From CAYNTC01 sp964432925 (GTDB lineage Bacteria; Planctomycetota; Phycisphaerae; Sedimentisphaerales; Anaerobacaceae): a DNA stretch of 11,729 bases. Positions 6,751 through 11,729 of this stretch are shown in pieces; the stretch's first letter is position 1; each line of letters starts with the position of its first letter. The translations under genes and the position numbers were made by a program. A model generated the notes under the pieces. The model was not told the DNA's origin. It made no database searches and saw only the letters and a list, made by a program, of their open reading frames with translations. The stretch is from contig CAYSPM010000085.1 in assembly GCA_964432925.1 (NCBI GenBank), positions 1-11,729 on the forward strand, written 5' to 3'.

Positions 6751-8166
6751 ATGAGGAATTTGGTGAATATGTCGGTCTTGCTCGTGATGGCAATGTTGGC
6801 CACTGTCGCGCATGGCGAGGACCAAGTTGCTCTGCCCACTGACGTGATGGACGGGCTCGAGAATTCCTGGACCATCGAGAAAAACGGGAGATTAACCGCC
6901 GTTAATCCTTACGGTTTTGCTTGTCTATTCATGATAGACGACATTGAGTTCCCAGCCCAGGAGTCAGCCACGAGACGCGTTCTCGAAGAAGGCATAGAGC
7001 TTCTCATCGGACCGTCTACCGTTGGGCCAGTTTTTGTTACGCGAAAGCTATTCTTCGGCAAAGGAGAAGGGCACGTACGGTTTCTCGAGATTCTTGAGAA
7101 TCGCAGCACCACTCCAGTGACGGTCAACGTTAAGATATATGGTGGTCCCTGGGGAGGTGGAAACTTTGCGATAGTCTGGGAGAACGAGCATTGTGTCGTT
7201 GCTGCAAAGGGCGAACCAGCGGTGACCGAGTTTGTATATGGAACTGGCGGCCATTTCCAGCCTCAGCGCGACAAGAAGAGGGAGATCGGCTTCGTCTGGG
7301 AGGCTATCGCTATACAGCCTCAGTCAAAGGCCGTGATTCTTCACTTCTGCGCTGTCCGCCCGAAGCGGGAACAGGCCCTGGAATTTTCCCAGTCGTTTCA
7401 AGTAGCACCAGCGTGTGTTGCCATTGAAGCTTCAGACCTATCAGCCATTGTGAACTATGACCCGCGCACCTTGGGAGCTAAGGCTGGCATCGAGATTTTC
7501 AGAGGAGGAGACAAAGACGCGTTTCTTTTGAAATCTGGTGACCAGCTCACAGGTGCAGTTCAGAATAAAAACTTCCGCATCCAGACTTCGTACGCCCAAC
7601 TGGAATTCCCAGCAACCGACATTGCAACCATCATATACGAAGGTGGGGCTAACAACATTGAGCGGATTGTCGTTCTCAACGGCGACGTCTTCAGCGGATT
7701 CATTCTTGACCCGGATGTCACAGTGAAGCTTGAAGCCGGACCTTTGATGAAGATCCGCAAAGAGAAGATATCCAAGTTGGGCTTTCGCATTCGAGCGAAC
7801 GAGAAGGAGAAGTACCCGGTCACACACGATGTCACACTTACGAATGGTGACCATTTCTCCGGTGACGTAAAGAACCAATCTCTGAAGATCGGTGCGGCAT
7901 TTGGGGACATGCCTGTCGAGATTCAACAGATTGCCAAAATCGAGTTCATCAGTAAGAAAGGGACTGTTACCGAAATCACCCTGAAGAACGGTGACAAGGT
8001 TTCCGGTTTCCTCAAGGACGAGGACATAATTATTGACTTGGACTTTGGTCGGGAGGTATCGATCTATCAGGACCGGATCGAGAAGATCATTTTCGACAAA
8101 ACCGTTCTCGAGAAACTCTCCGGGGAAGCCTTGAGTAAGAAAGAGCAAGAGCAGGGATCGAGATAG
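6751..8166 (+). CDS. Secreted protein of unknown function with four C-terminal 'NGD-SG' repeats
   Basis: This protein has a signal peptide (MRNLVNMSVLLVMAMLATVAHG, probably cleaved before EDQ) and should leave the cytoplasm. Numbering residues from the GTG at 6748, residues 25-250 form a beta-rich region with stretches such as VFVTRKLFF and VRFLEILENRSTTPVTVNVKIYG that look like a beta-sandwich; I recognise no family. Residues 259-449 hold four repeats of about 39 residues: a start like L(K/N/T)xGDxx(S/T)G, a middle of alternating hydrophobic residues, and an end like IxKIxF. The tail is charged (KKEQEQG). I prefer ATG at 6751 over GTG at 6748: AAAGGAGG (6735-6742) lies 8 nt from the ATG but only 5 from the GTG. 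It has its own promoter and no co-transcribed neighbour. Similar repeats are, as I recall, common in planctomycete secreted proteins; binding or structural roles are guesses. Confidence 0.85.
   Translation: MRNLVNMSVLLVMAMLATVAHGEDQVALPTDVMDGLENSWTIEKNGRLTAVNPYGFACLFMIDDIEFPAQESATRRVLEEGIELLIGPSTVGPVFVTRKLFFGKGEGHVRFLEILENRSTTPVTVNVKIYGGPWGGGNFAIVWENEHCVVAAKGEPAVTEFVYGTGGHFQPQRDKKREIGFVWEAIAIQPQSKAVILHFCAVRPKREQALEFSQSFQVAPACVAIEASDLSAIVNYDPRTLGAKAGIEIFRGGDKDAFLLKSGDQLTGAVQNKNFRIQTSYAQLEFPATDIATIIYEGGANNIERIVVLNGDVFSGFILDPDVTVKLEAGPLMKIRKEKISKLGFRIRANEKEKYPVTHDVTLTNGDHFSGDVKNQSLKIGAAFGDMPVEIQQIAKIEFISKKGTVTEITLKNGDKVSGFLKDEDIIIDLDFGREVSIYQDRIEKIIFDKTVLEKLSGEALSKKEQEQGSR
7522..8094 (+). repeat. 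Four in-frame protein repeats of about 39 codons
   Basis: Unit 1 is residues 259-297 (7522-7638), unit 2 residues 308-346 (7669-7785), unit 3 residues 362-400 (7831-7947), unit 4 residues 410-449 (7975-8094). Aligned starts are LLKSGDQLTG, VVLNGDVFSG, VTLTNGDHFSG and ITLKNGDKVSG; aligned ends are IATIIY, ISKLGF, IAKIEF and IEKIIF. The units start 48-54 residues apart, joined by linkers of 9-15 residues. The repetition is at protein level only; the DNA copies are well diverged, so this is an old duplication. Confidence 0.75.
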
Positions 8167-8248
8167 AAAATCCAACAATGTGCTCCCAGCGCGACTCCTT
8201 ACAGTTCGACGGTTCGTGTCGCACTGATGCAACAGTTTAGCACCAACG

Positions 8249-8264
8249 TTAGCAGCTTTGCTAA
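8249..8264 (+). other. Short hairpin after the secreted-protein gene
   Basis: TTAGCA, a GCTT loop and TGCTAA form a perfect 6-bp stem 82 nt after the stop of the secreted-protein gene. No T-run follows, so it is not a standard intrinsic terminator. The rest of 8167-8440 holds a repeat copy (8270-8304) and an AT-rich stretch leading into the next gene pair. Confidence 0.3.
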
Positions 8265-8269
8265 GAATG

Positions 8270-8304
8270 TGAGGTAGGGATAATATCGCACCTATCAACC
8301 CTCA
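8270..8304 (+). repeat. Direct repeat copy 1, left of the DUF4160-DUF2442 pair
   Basis: This 35-bp element begins TGAGGTAGGGATAATATCG and ends ACCTATCAACCCTCA. Copy 2 at 9099-9130 is in the same orientation and differs by two substitutions and a 3-nt indel. The ends TGAGG and CCTCA are complementary. In this copy the inner AGGGATA/TATCCCT stem is broken by inserted bases. Confidence 0.7.
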
Positions 8305-8410
8305 GGTCGTTATGTTCCAAAGATTTTCCCACCATTGGAATAAATCTTGGGTATCGACTCCAGCTAAAAAAAGGCAGAAAAATAAAAAAGCCTTACAAAC
8401 AACTTTATGA

Positions 8411-8416
8411 TATAAT
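8411..8416 (+). promoter_or_regulatory. Possible -10 element for the DUF4160-DUF2442 pair
   Basis: A perfect TATAAT lies 24 nt before the start codon in an A-rich tract. No good -35 hexamer occurs at 16-18 nt spacing, the nearest match being CTTACA at a 13-nt spacing. It is plausible because the pair has no other promoter and the gene upstream ends 274 nt away. Confidence 0.35.
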
Positions 8417-8440
8417 TTATTTTGAAAAGGAAATGAAAAT

Positions 8441-8701
8441 ATGCCGGAAATTTGCCGATTTTTAGGGATAGTTATTTCAATGTATTATAAAGAGCACTCG
8501 CCGCCGCATTTTCACGCGAAATACGGCGAATACAGAGGCGTTTTTTCGATAAACGATTTAAAACTCATCGAAGGTGAACTGCCTAAAAGGATTATTTCGC
8601 TTACTCTGGAGTGGGCGTTCGAACATAGAGAAGAATTGCTTGAAGATTGGAGACTTGTTGAAAGAAAGGAAGAGCTCAAAAAAATTCCCCCTCTTGTTTA
8701 G
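8441..8701 (+). CDS. DUF4160 domain protein
   Basis: This small, soluble, acidic protein of 86 residues fills a whole DUF4160 domain. The family is recognisable from the start MPEICRFLGIVISMYYKEH and the following SPPHFHAKYGEY, with conserved histidines in a PPHFHA motif, and from the helical end (ISLTLEWAFEHREELLEDW). No biochemical function is established for it, as far as I know. The family is commonly found next to a DUF2442 gene, as here, and such pairs are often treated as toxin-antitoxin-like; that is unproven. AAAAGGA lies about 10 nt before the ATG. The gene is AT-rich (104 G/C in 8441-8700, about 40%) compared with about 50% in samples of nearby operons, which suggests transfer. The next gene starts 12 nt after the stop. 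Confidence 0.85.
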   Translation: MPEICRFLGIVISMYYKEHSPPHFHAKYGEYRGVFSINDLKLIEGELPKRIISLTLEWAFEHREELLEDWRLVERKEELKKIPPLV

Positions 8702-8713
8702 GAGGCAAAAGGT

Positions 8714-8959
8714 ATGCACTGGGTAACCGATGTATTATATCTTGGTGGCTACAAATTAAAGCTGAAGTTTGAAAATAATGAATACAGGACGGTCGATTTG
8801 CAGCCGCACCTTGAAGGGAAAATTTTTGAGCCTTTGAAAAACATTTCTTACTTTAAGTCTGTAACACTTAACAGAGATATTGATACCGTCGTTTGGCCAA
8901 ACAACGCCGACTTCTCTCCTGATTTTCTTTACGAAATAGGTCATCCCGTCAATAATTAA
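8714..8959 (+). CDS. DUF2442 domain protein
   Basis: This 81-residue protein matches the DUF2442 fold: MHWVTDVLYLGGYKLKLKFE, then YRTVDLQPHLEGKIFEPL, then a YFKSVTLNRDIDTVVWPN core, and a final DFSPDFLYE, the pattern typical of the family. The start is fixed by GGAGG at 8701-8705, which overlaps the stop of the DUF4160 gene and lies 8 nt from the ATG, so the two are almost certainly one operon with coupled translation. Its function is unknown; DUF2442 proteins have been proposed as partners in small two-gene modules. The length is normal for the family and no defect is visible. A stable inverted repeat (9005-9055) follows and might end the transcript, though it lacks a T-run. Confidence 0.85.
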   Translation: MHWVTDVLYLGGYKLKLKFENNEYRTVDLQPHLEGKIFEPLKNISYFKSVTLNRDIDTVVWPNNADFSPDFLYEIGHPVNN

Positions 8960-9004
8960 TCCTCTAAATATTATAGGTAATTGCTTTGCCAAGGCTTGTC
9001 AGGT

Positions 9005-9055
9005 CGGCCCGCTCTCTTCTTCGCCCTGCGTAGCGGGCTTCGCAGAGCAGGGCCG
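9005..9055. repeat. Nested GC-rich inverted repeats in the intergenic tract
   Basis: CGGCCC (9005-9010) can pair with GGGCCG (9050-9055), enclosing GCCCTGC (9023-9029) with GCAGGGC (9047-9053). GCCCGCT (9007-9013) can instead pair with AGCGGGC (9032-9038). The two foldings exclude each other. The GC-rich block stands out in an AT-rich neighbourhood. It may act as a terminator or be a copy of a dispersed palindromic repeat. Confidence 0.5.
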
Positions 9056-9098
9056 GTGGAGTCCTACGTCCAGCCTGAGAGCCTGCCGCAGCCTGATA

Positions 9099-9130
9099 TG
9101 AGGAAGGGATAATATCGGACCTATCCCTCA
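9099..9130 (+). repeat. Direct repeat copy 2, right of the DUF4160-DUF2442 pair
   Basis: This 32-bp element begins TGAGGAAGGGATAATATCG and ends ACCTATCCCTCA, in the same orientation as copy 1 at 8270-8304. Here AGGGATA and TATCCCT form a perfect 7-bp stem with a 10-nt loop. The two copies bracket about 795 bp holding the gene pair. Confidence 0.7.
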
Positions 9131-9143
9131 GCAGGTTTGATTA

Positions 9144-9178
9144 GTTTAGGATTTAGTGTTTAGGATTTAGGATTTATT
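9144..9178. repeat. TTTAGGAT-type short tandem array, copy 1
   Basis: The unit TTTAGGAT or a close variant recurs several times. The first 25 nt (9144-9168) match 9444-9468 at 23 positions, exactly 300 bp away. The array supplies the last codons and the stop of the larB relic on the minus strand. Telomere-like motifs of this kind occur, as I recall, between genes in some planctomycete genomes. Confidence 0.65.
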
Positions 9179-9273
9179 TCACTTCTTGCTTCTATTTTTC
9201 TGTTGATTAAAGTCGCCGTAACAGCCGCGGAAAAACCGTTGTCTATATTTACAACAGTGACACCGGAAGCCAT
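9160..9273 (-). pseudogene. larB: Relic of a second larB gene (C-terminal 26 codons plus repeat-derived tail)
   Basis: On the minus strand a 37-codon frame reads M, then ASGVTVVNIDNGFSAAVTAT and LINRKI, then EARSEINPKS and stop. The 26 residues after the Met are identical to the C-terminal part of the intact LarB (residues 217-242). At DNA level 20 of the 26 codons differ (21 of 78 bases), always silently. Homology ends abruptly at the position of the catalytic-region cysteine: the codon there is ATG, preceded by an in-frame TAA, and no further LarB sequence is found upstream. The fragment cannot carry out the LarB reaction. The tail and stop come from the TTTAGGAT array. It was probably intact recently, since no amino-acid change has accumulated. 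No ribosome site is visible, so translation is unlikely. Confidence 0.8.
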
Positions 9274-9351
9274 TTAGGCGAAGGCAGCTACTGCTCGGCT
9301 GACCAAATCCAACAAAATCCTACTCTTAAAATCCTGGCCTGTGTTTCACTC

Positions 9352-9377
9352 TATAAGTATATACGCATATACTTATA
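9352..9377. repeat. Perfect AT-rich palindrome with 11-bp arms
   Basis: TATAAGTATAT, a 4-nt spacer ACGC, then ATATACTTATA: 11 of 11 bases pair. It lies between the larB relic and the intact larB, followed by a further TATACTT. It has no T-run on either side and is not a typical terminator; a protein-binding or recombination site is possible. Confidence 0.6.
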
Positions 9378-9443
9378 TACTTCCGCAGCATCAATCGGCT
9401 GAATCTTTTTTTTGTGGCTTTAGTGCTTCGGTAATTGGTATTT

Positions 9444-9470
9444 GTTTAAGATTTAGTGCTTAGGATTTTT
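9444..9470. repeat. TTTAGGAT-type array, copy 2, at the larB stop
   Basis: This copy matches 9144-9168 at 23 of 25 positions. The larB stop codon (9460-9462, minus strand) lies inside it, as the relic's stop lies inside copy 1. The remainder of 8960-9459 outside the listed elements shows no gene. Confidence 0.6.
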
Positions 9471-10209
9471 TAATTCCAGCTTTAATTTTTCTATTTATAA
9501 GCGTAGCAGTGACCGCTGCGGAGAAGCCATTGTCGATATTGACGACTGTAACGCCGGAGGCGCAGCTATTGAGCATAGTCAAAAGTGCTGAAAGTCCCTC
9601 AAAACTGGAGCCGTAGCCAACACTTGTCGGCACCGCAATTACAGGACAACTAACAAGGCCTCCAACTACACTTGCGAGTGCTCCTTCCATTCCAGCTATG
9701 ACAATTATTACATTCGCCTTTTGCAGTTTTGGCAGATGGTCAAATAATCTATGAAGCCCAGCTACGCCGACATCGCAGATCAGTTCTGTTCGCTGACCCA
9801 TTATCTCAGCCGTGATCTTCGCCTCGGCAGCCACTGGCAAATCTGAAGTTCCAGCGGTGACTATCGGCAGAATGCTTTTTGATTGTGGAAGCTTCTTTTG
9901 CTCCAGCACAATTGCTTTTGCCAACTGCTCGTAGCGAGCTTTAGGAAATTTCTTAGTCTCAGTCAGAGCTTGGAAAACTTCCGGATTTGCTCTTGTGGCT
10001 AAAACGTTGTTGCCTTTTGCTGTAAGGCTTTCAAAGATTAAAATTATTTGCTCGTTTGTTTTGCCCAGACAGTAAATGACCTCCGGAAAGCCCTGTCGGA
10101 TTGACCGATGGTGGTCAATTCGCGCAAAACCAAGGTCCTCAAACGGCAAATGACGGAGCTTCTCCATGGCCTCATCAATACTAATTTCGCCGTTCTTAAC
10201 CTGCTCCAA
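9460..10209 (-). CDS. larB: Nickel-pincer cofactor biosynthesis protein LarB
   Basis: LarB carboxylates nicotinic acid adenine dinucleotide at C5 and cleaves its phosphoanhydride, the first step to the nickel-pincer nucleotide of lactate racemase and related enzymes. The protein has a LarB-specific N-terminal region (ISIDEAMEKLRHLPFEDLGFARIDHHR) and a PurE-like domain with VTAGTSDLPVA, VAGLHRL, AGMEGALASVVGGL, VPTSVGYG and MLNSCASG; Cys216 should be the NAD-binding cysteine. VVNIDNGFSAA ends the domain. The 249-residue length fits the family. The TTG start at 10209 is uncertain: the same frame continues upstream as GIQAEQLKELLEQ to a TGA at 10240-10242, looks coding, and lies behind a better ribosome site (AGGTAGGTGAGG), yet has no ATG, GTG or other TTG. 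The serine hydrolase stop is 34 nt upstream, so the two probably share an mRNA. larC and larE are not in the window. Confidence 0.9.
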   Translation of the reverse strand: MEQVKNGEISIDEAMEKLRHLPFEDLGFARIDHHRSIRQGFPEVIYCLGKTNEQIILIFESLTAKGNNVLATRANPEVFQALTETKKFPKARYEQLAKAIVLEQKKLPQSKSILPIVTAGTSDLPVAAEAKITAEIMGQRTELICDVGVAGLHRLFDHLPKLQKANVIIVIAGMEGALASVVGGLVSCPVIAVPTSVGYGSSFEGLSALLTMLNSCASGVTVVNIDNGFSAAVTATLINRKIKAGIKKS

Positions 10210-10243
10210 TAGTTCTTTTAATTGTTCCGCTTGGATACCTCAC

Positions 10244-11413
10244 CTACCTTTCCTCACCTTGTTCATTGAGCAGAAATTTTTTAATTAGTGTCCAAGCTGC
10301 CTCGTCACATGCCTTCACAACTTCGCCTTTTCCCTGATTGGAAGCTATAATAACAGCAAAGTCGCGCTTTGGTGCCATCCAGACTACCGCAAAGTTCTGG
10401 TTATTGCTCCCCTTGTGTGTTAGTACCCGTCCTCCTGCCCAATCTCGGTTCGCTATTTCCCAGCCCCCCATGTAACTCCCACCAAAGGCCGGTGTGTGGA
10501 GCTCCTTGAATGTTTCGGGTTTGAGTAAACTTGACTGACCCTTTGCACCTTCCAAATGTACGGCAATGAACTTTGCCCAGTCTCTTATCGAACAGTGTAC
10601 AGTGCCGGCTGGCCCTATTACCGGCGGATTGTCGCTGAAACGTCCCGGTTCGATGGCAAATAATTTATCGTCCTTAATTGTATGCTGCCAAGGCTGGTCA
10701 ATCCTACCTGGCGAGCCCATTGCGCCAAAGCCTGCCGTCGTCATCCCAAGTGGATCGAACAACATTTCTTTCATCAGAGTTTCCCAAGGGGCATTCATCA
10801 CCTGTTCAGCAATTACTCCTGCGATAGCGTAGCCTGCGTTTGAGTAAATATATTTAGTGCCAGGTTCAGCTTCTGGGTCCTGACTGAGCATCATTTTTGC
10901 GTATATTAGTCGCTGTTGCATAGCAGAGCCAGGTAGATTGTGCATATCCATAAACGTTTTGCCTTTAGGCCAGCTCTGGTTAGATGACGCTAACCCTGCA
11001 CGATGGGCAAGCAGATGTTTTAAGGTGACATCGCGATAGTCTGGGTACATATCCTCAGTTATATTTAGCAGCGCCTCTGCTAGCGTCATGTCCCATCGAA
11101 GCTTACCGCGCTCAACTAAAATGGCGATGATAGTAGCTGTCATTGCCTTGGTACACGATCCAATATGGAATTTATCATTAGACGTCACTTTTACATCGCT
11201 GCCGGCTTTACGGAACCCAGTTGCGCCCCAGGCCACAGTGTCCCCTTCAAGAACCACCGCCCCAGCAATAGCAGGCAAATCATATTTCTTTCGAATCGGC
11301 TCAAGTTCTGGACCAATATCATTCGAGTCGGCATACAGAATCTCCGTACGACCTCCGACAACCAAGAAGATTATTAGAAACGCCACGGCCATTATGCTTC
11401 GTTGCTTAATCAT
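10244..11413 (-). CDS. Secreted serine hydrolase of the beta-lactamase class C / PBP4* family
   Basis: This 389-residue protein has an N-terminal hydrophobic signal (about residues 7-28, IMAVAFLIIFLVVGG) and probably acts in the periplasm or at the envelope. The serine-hydrolase triad motifs are complete: SCTK at 86-89 (nucleophile Ser86, base Lys89), YSN at 180-182 and HKG at 333-335 in place of KTG. GRIDQPWQHT and IGPAGTVHCSIRDWAKF are typical of the family. Its members include esterases, D-amino-acid peptidases and beta-lactamases; HKG and the general sequence suggest an esterase or peptidase rather than a resistance enzyme, but the substrate cannot be read from sequence. ATG at 11413 has AAGGAA 6 nt upstream. 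A CGTATTG tandem array lies just ahead of it. larB follows closely on the same strand; a functional link to larB is not evident. Confidence 0.9.
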   Translation of the reverse strand: MIKQRSIMAVAFLIIFLVVGGRTEILYADSNDIGPELEPIRKKYDLPAIAGAVVLEGDTVAWGATGFRKAGSDVKVTSNDKFHIGSCTKAMTATIIAILVERGKLRWDMTLAEALLNITEDMYPDYRDVTLKHLLAHRAGLASSNQSWPKGKTFMDMHNLPGSAMQQRLIYAKMMLSQDPEAEPGTKYIYSNAGYAIAGVIAEQVMNAPWETLMKEMLFDPLGMTTAGFGAMGSPGRIDQPWQHTIKDDKLFAIEPGRFSDNPPVIGPAGTVHCSIRDWAKFIAVHLEGAKGQSSLLKPETFKELHTPAFGGSYMGGWEIANRDWAGGRVLTHKGSNNQNFAVVWMAPKRDFAVIIASNQGKGEVVKACDEAAWTLIKKFLLNEQGEER

Positions 11414-11450
11414 ATAATTCCTTTTGTTGTTCAGCCTGAATATATCACCT

Positions 11451-11474
11451 CGTATTGCGTATTGCGTATTGCGT
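11451..11474. repeat. Tandem heptamer array CGTATTG, 3.4 units
   Basis: Three perfect CGTATTG units are followed by CGT, then a degenerate CGTGTGTATTGTGTAT. The array begins 38 bp upstream of the serine hydrolase start. Such arrays are prone to changes in copy number. Confidence 0.75.
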
Positions 11475-11622
11475 CGTGTGTATTGTGTATATCATATGCC
11501 GTATTCATTGTACTTGTTGATATTTGATTCGTAGTTCCACAAGAAAGACCGACCATGTATTTATGATATGTCAGAGAGGCTACCATAACCGAATTGTCTG
11601 TGCAACACCGTTTTGAAATGTA

Positions 11623-11704
11623 AAAAGCAGCTTTCTTTTGTCCGTGAAGGCCATGATATTTAATCAAGAGCTTCCTTCTGGCCGCAATGTGAAAGGTAGC
11701 TTTT
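11623..11704. other. Imperfect long-range inverted repeat in the gene-free right end
   Basis: AAAAGC and CTTTC (11623-11635) can pair with GAAAG and GCTTTT (11691-11704), with a small internal loop; inside it GAAGG (11646-11650) can pair with CCTTC (11674-11678). The loops are long, so the fold is weak. The tract 11414-11729 otherwise shows only the heptamer array; no gene or clear promoter was recognised in it. Confidence 0.2.
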
Positions 11705-11729
11705 AAGTGTGAAACAAGATAAAATCAAG

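Noticed and set aside
8249..8264. Intrinsic terminator for the secreted-protein gene
   Set aside because: The stem is only 6 bp and no T-run follows.
7441..8298. A 285-codon open frame on the minus strand
   Set aside because: It lies opposite the secreted-protein gene, which has a promoter, a strong ribosome site, a signal peptide and internal protein repeats. The minus frame has none of these and its composition reads like a mirror of the real gene.
9160..9273. The 37-codon frame as an independent small gene
   Set aside because: It lacks a ribosome site, carries only the tail of LarB and ends in repeat-derived codons; a relic explains it better, although selection on the peptide cannot be excluded.
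11451..11474. CGTATTG array as a CRISPR
   Set aside because: Units are 7 bp and abut without spacers; it is a simple tandem repeat.
11431..11667. A 78-codon minus-strand frame upstream of the serine hydrolase
   Set aside because: Its C-terminal third is made by the CGTATTG tandem array (giving NT-x-AIRNT-type residues), there is no good ribosome site, and the rest resembles no protein I know.

Overview
This window looks like a chromosomal segment from an environmental bacterium, most likely a planctomycete of the Phycisphaerae type. That placement is inference. It rests on a secreted protein with repeated 'LxNGDxxSG' units, intergenic TTTAGGAT-type and CGTATTG-type arrays, and core genes of moderate G+C with AT-rich inserts. 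No rRNA, tRNA, CRISPR array or transposase was seen.

Layout. (1) 1-1066, minus: an AT-rich restriction-modification unit. It has a YhdJ-like adenine methyltransferase, then a second gene starting 3 nt after its stop and cut by the window edge, probably the partner endonuclease. (2) 1152-5466, minus: a likely operon of a vSGLT-type sodium/sugar symporter, a galactokinase-family kinase (11 nt apart, Shine-Dalgarno overlapping the symporter stop) and a PyrK-type electron-transfer subunit. A promoter and a 12-bp palindrome precede the symporter. The first two genes make sense as sugar uptake followed by C1 phosphorylation; PyrK may only share the transcript. (3) 5623-6504, minus: NAD(P)H-hydrate dehydratase, divergent from (4) 6751-8166, plus: a secreted protein of unknown function with four C-terminal repeats. 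The two genes have opposed, well-formed sigma70-like promoters. (5) 8441-8959, plus: an AT-rich DUF4160-DUF2442 gene pair, flanked by two direct copies of a ~33-bp hairpin-forming repeat. (6) 8960-9459: a 500-bp gene-free tract of repeats and hairpins, with a 37-codon relic of a second larB gene. (7) 9460-11413, minus: a secreted serine hydrolase followed by larB (nickel-pincer cofactor synthesis). (8) 11414-11729: no gene; a heptamer tandem array and a weak inverted repeat.

The strongest unusual signal is the larB relic. Over 26 codons it matches the resident LarB at every amino acid but differs in 20 codons, all synonymously. It is therefore not a recent copy; it looks like the tail of a long-diverged functional larB, truncated recently. 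Its stop codon and the resident one lie exactly 300 bp apart, each inside a copy of the same 25-nt repeat, which points to repeat-associated allele replacement. Other points of note are a ~110-residue insert in the symporter's extracytoplasmic gate loop, kinase signature motifs that depart from classical galactokinase, and the repeat-flanked DUF4160-DUF2442 pair.
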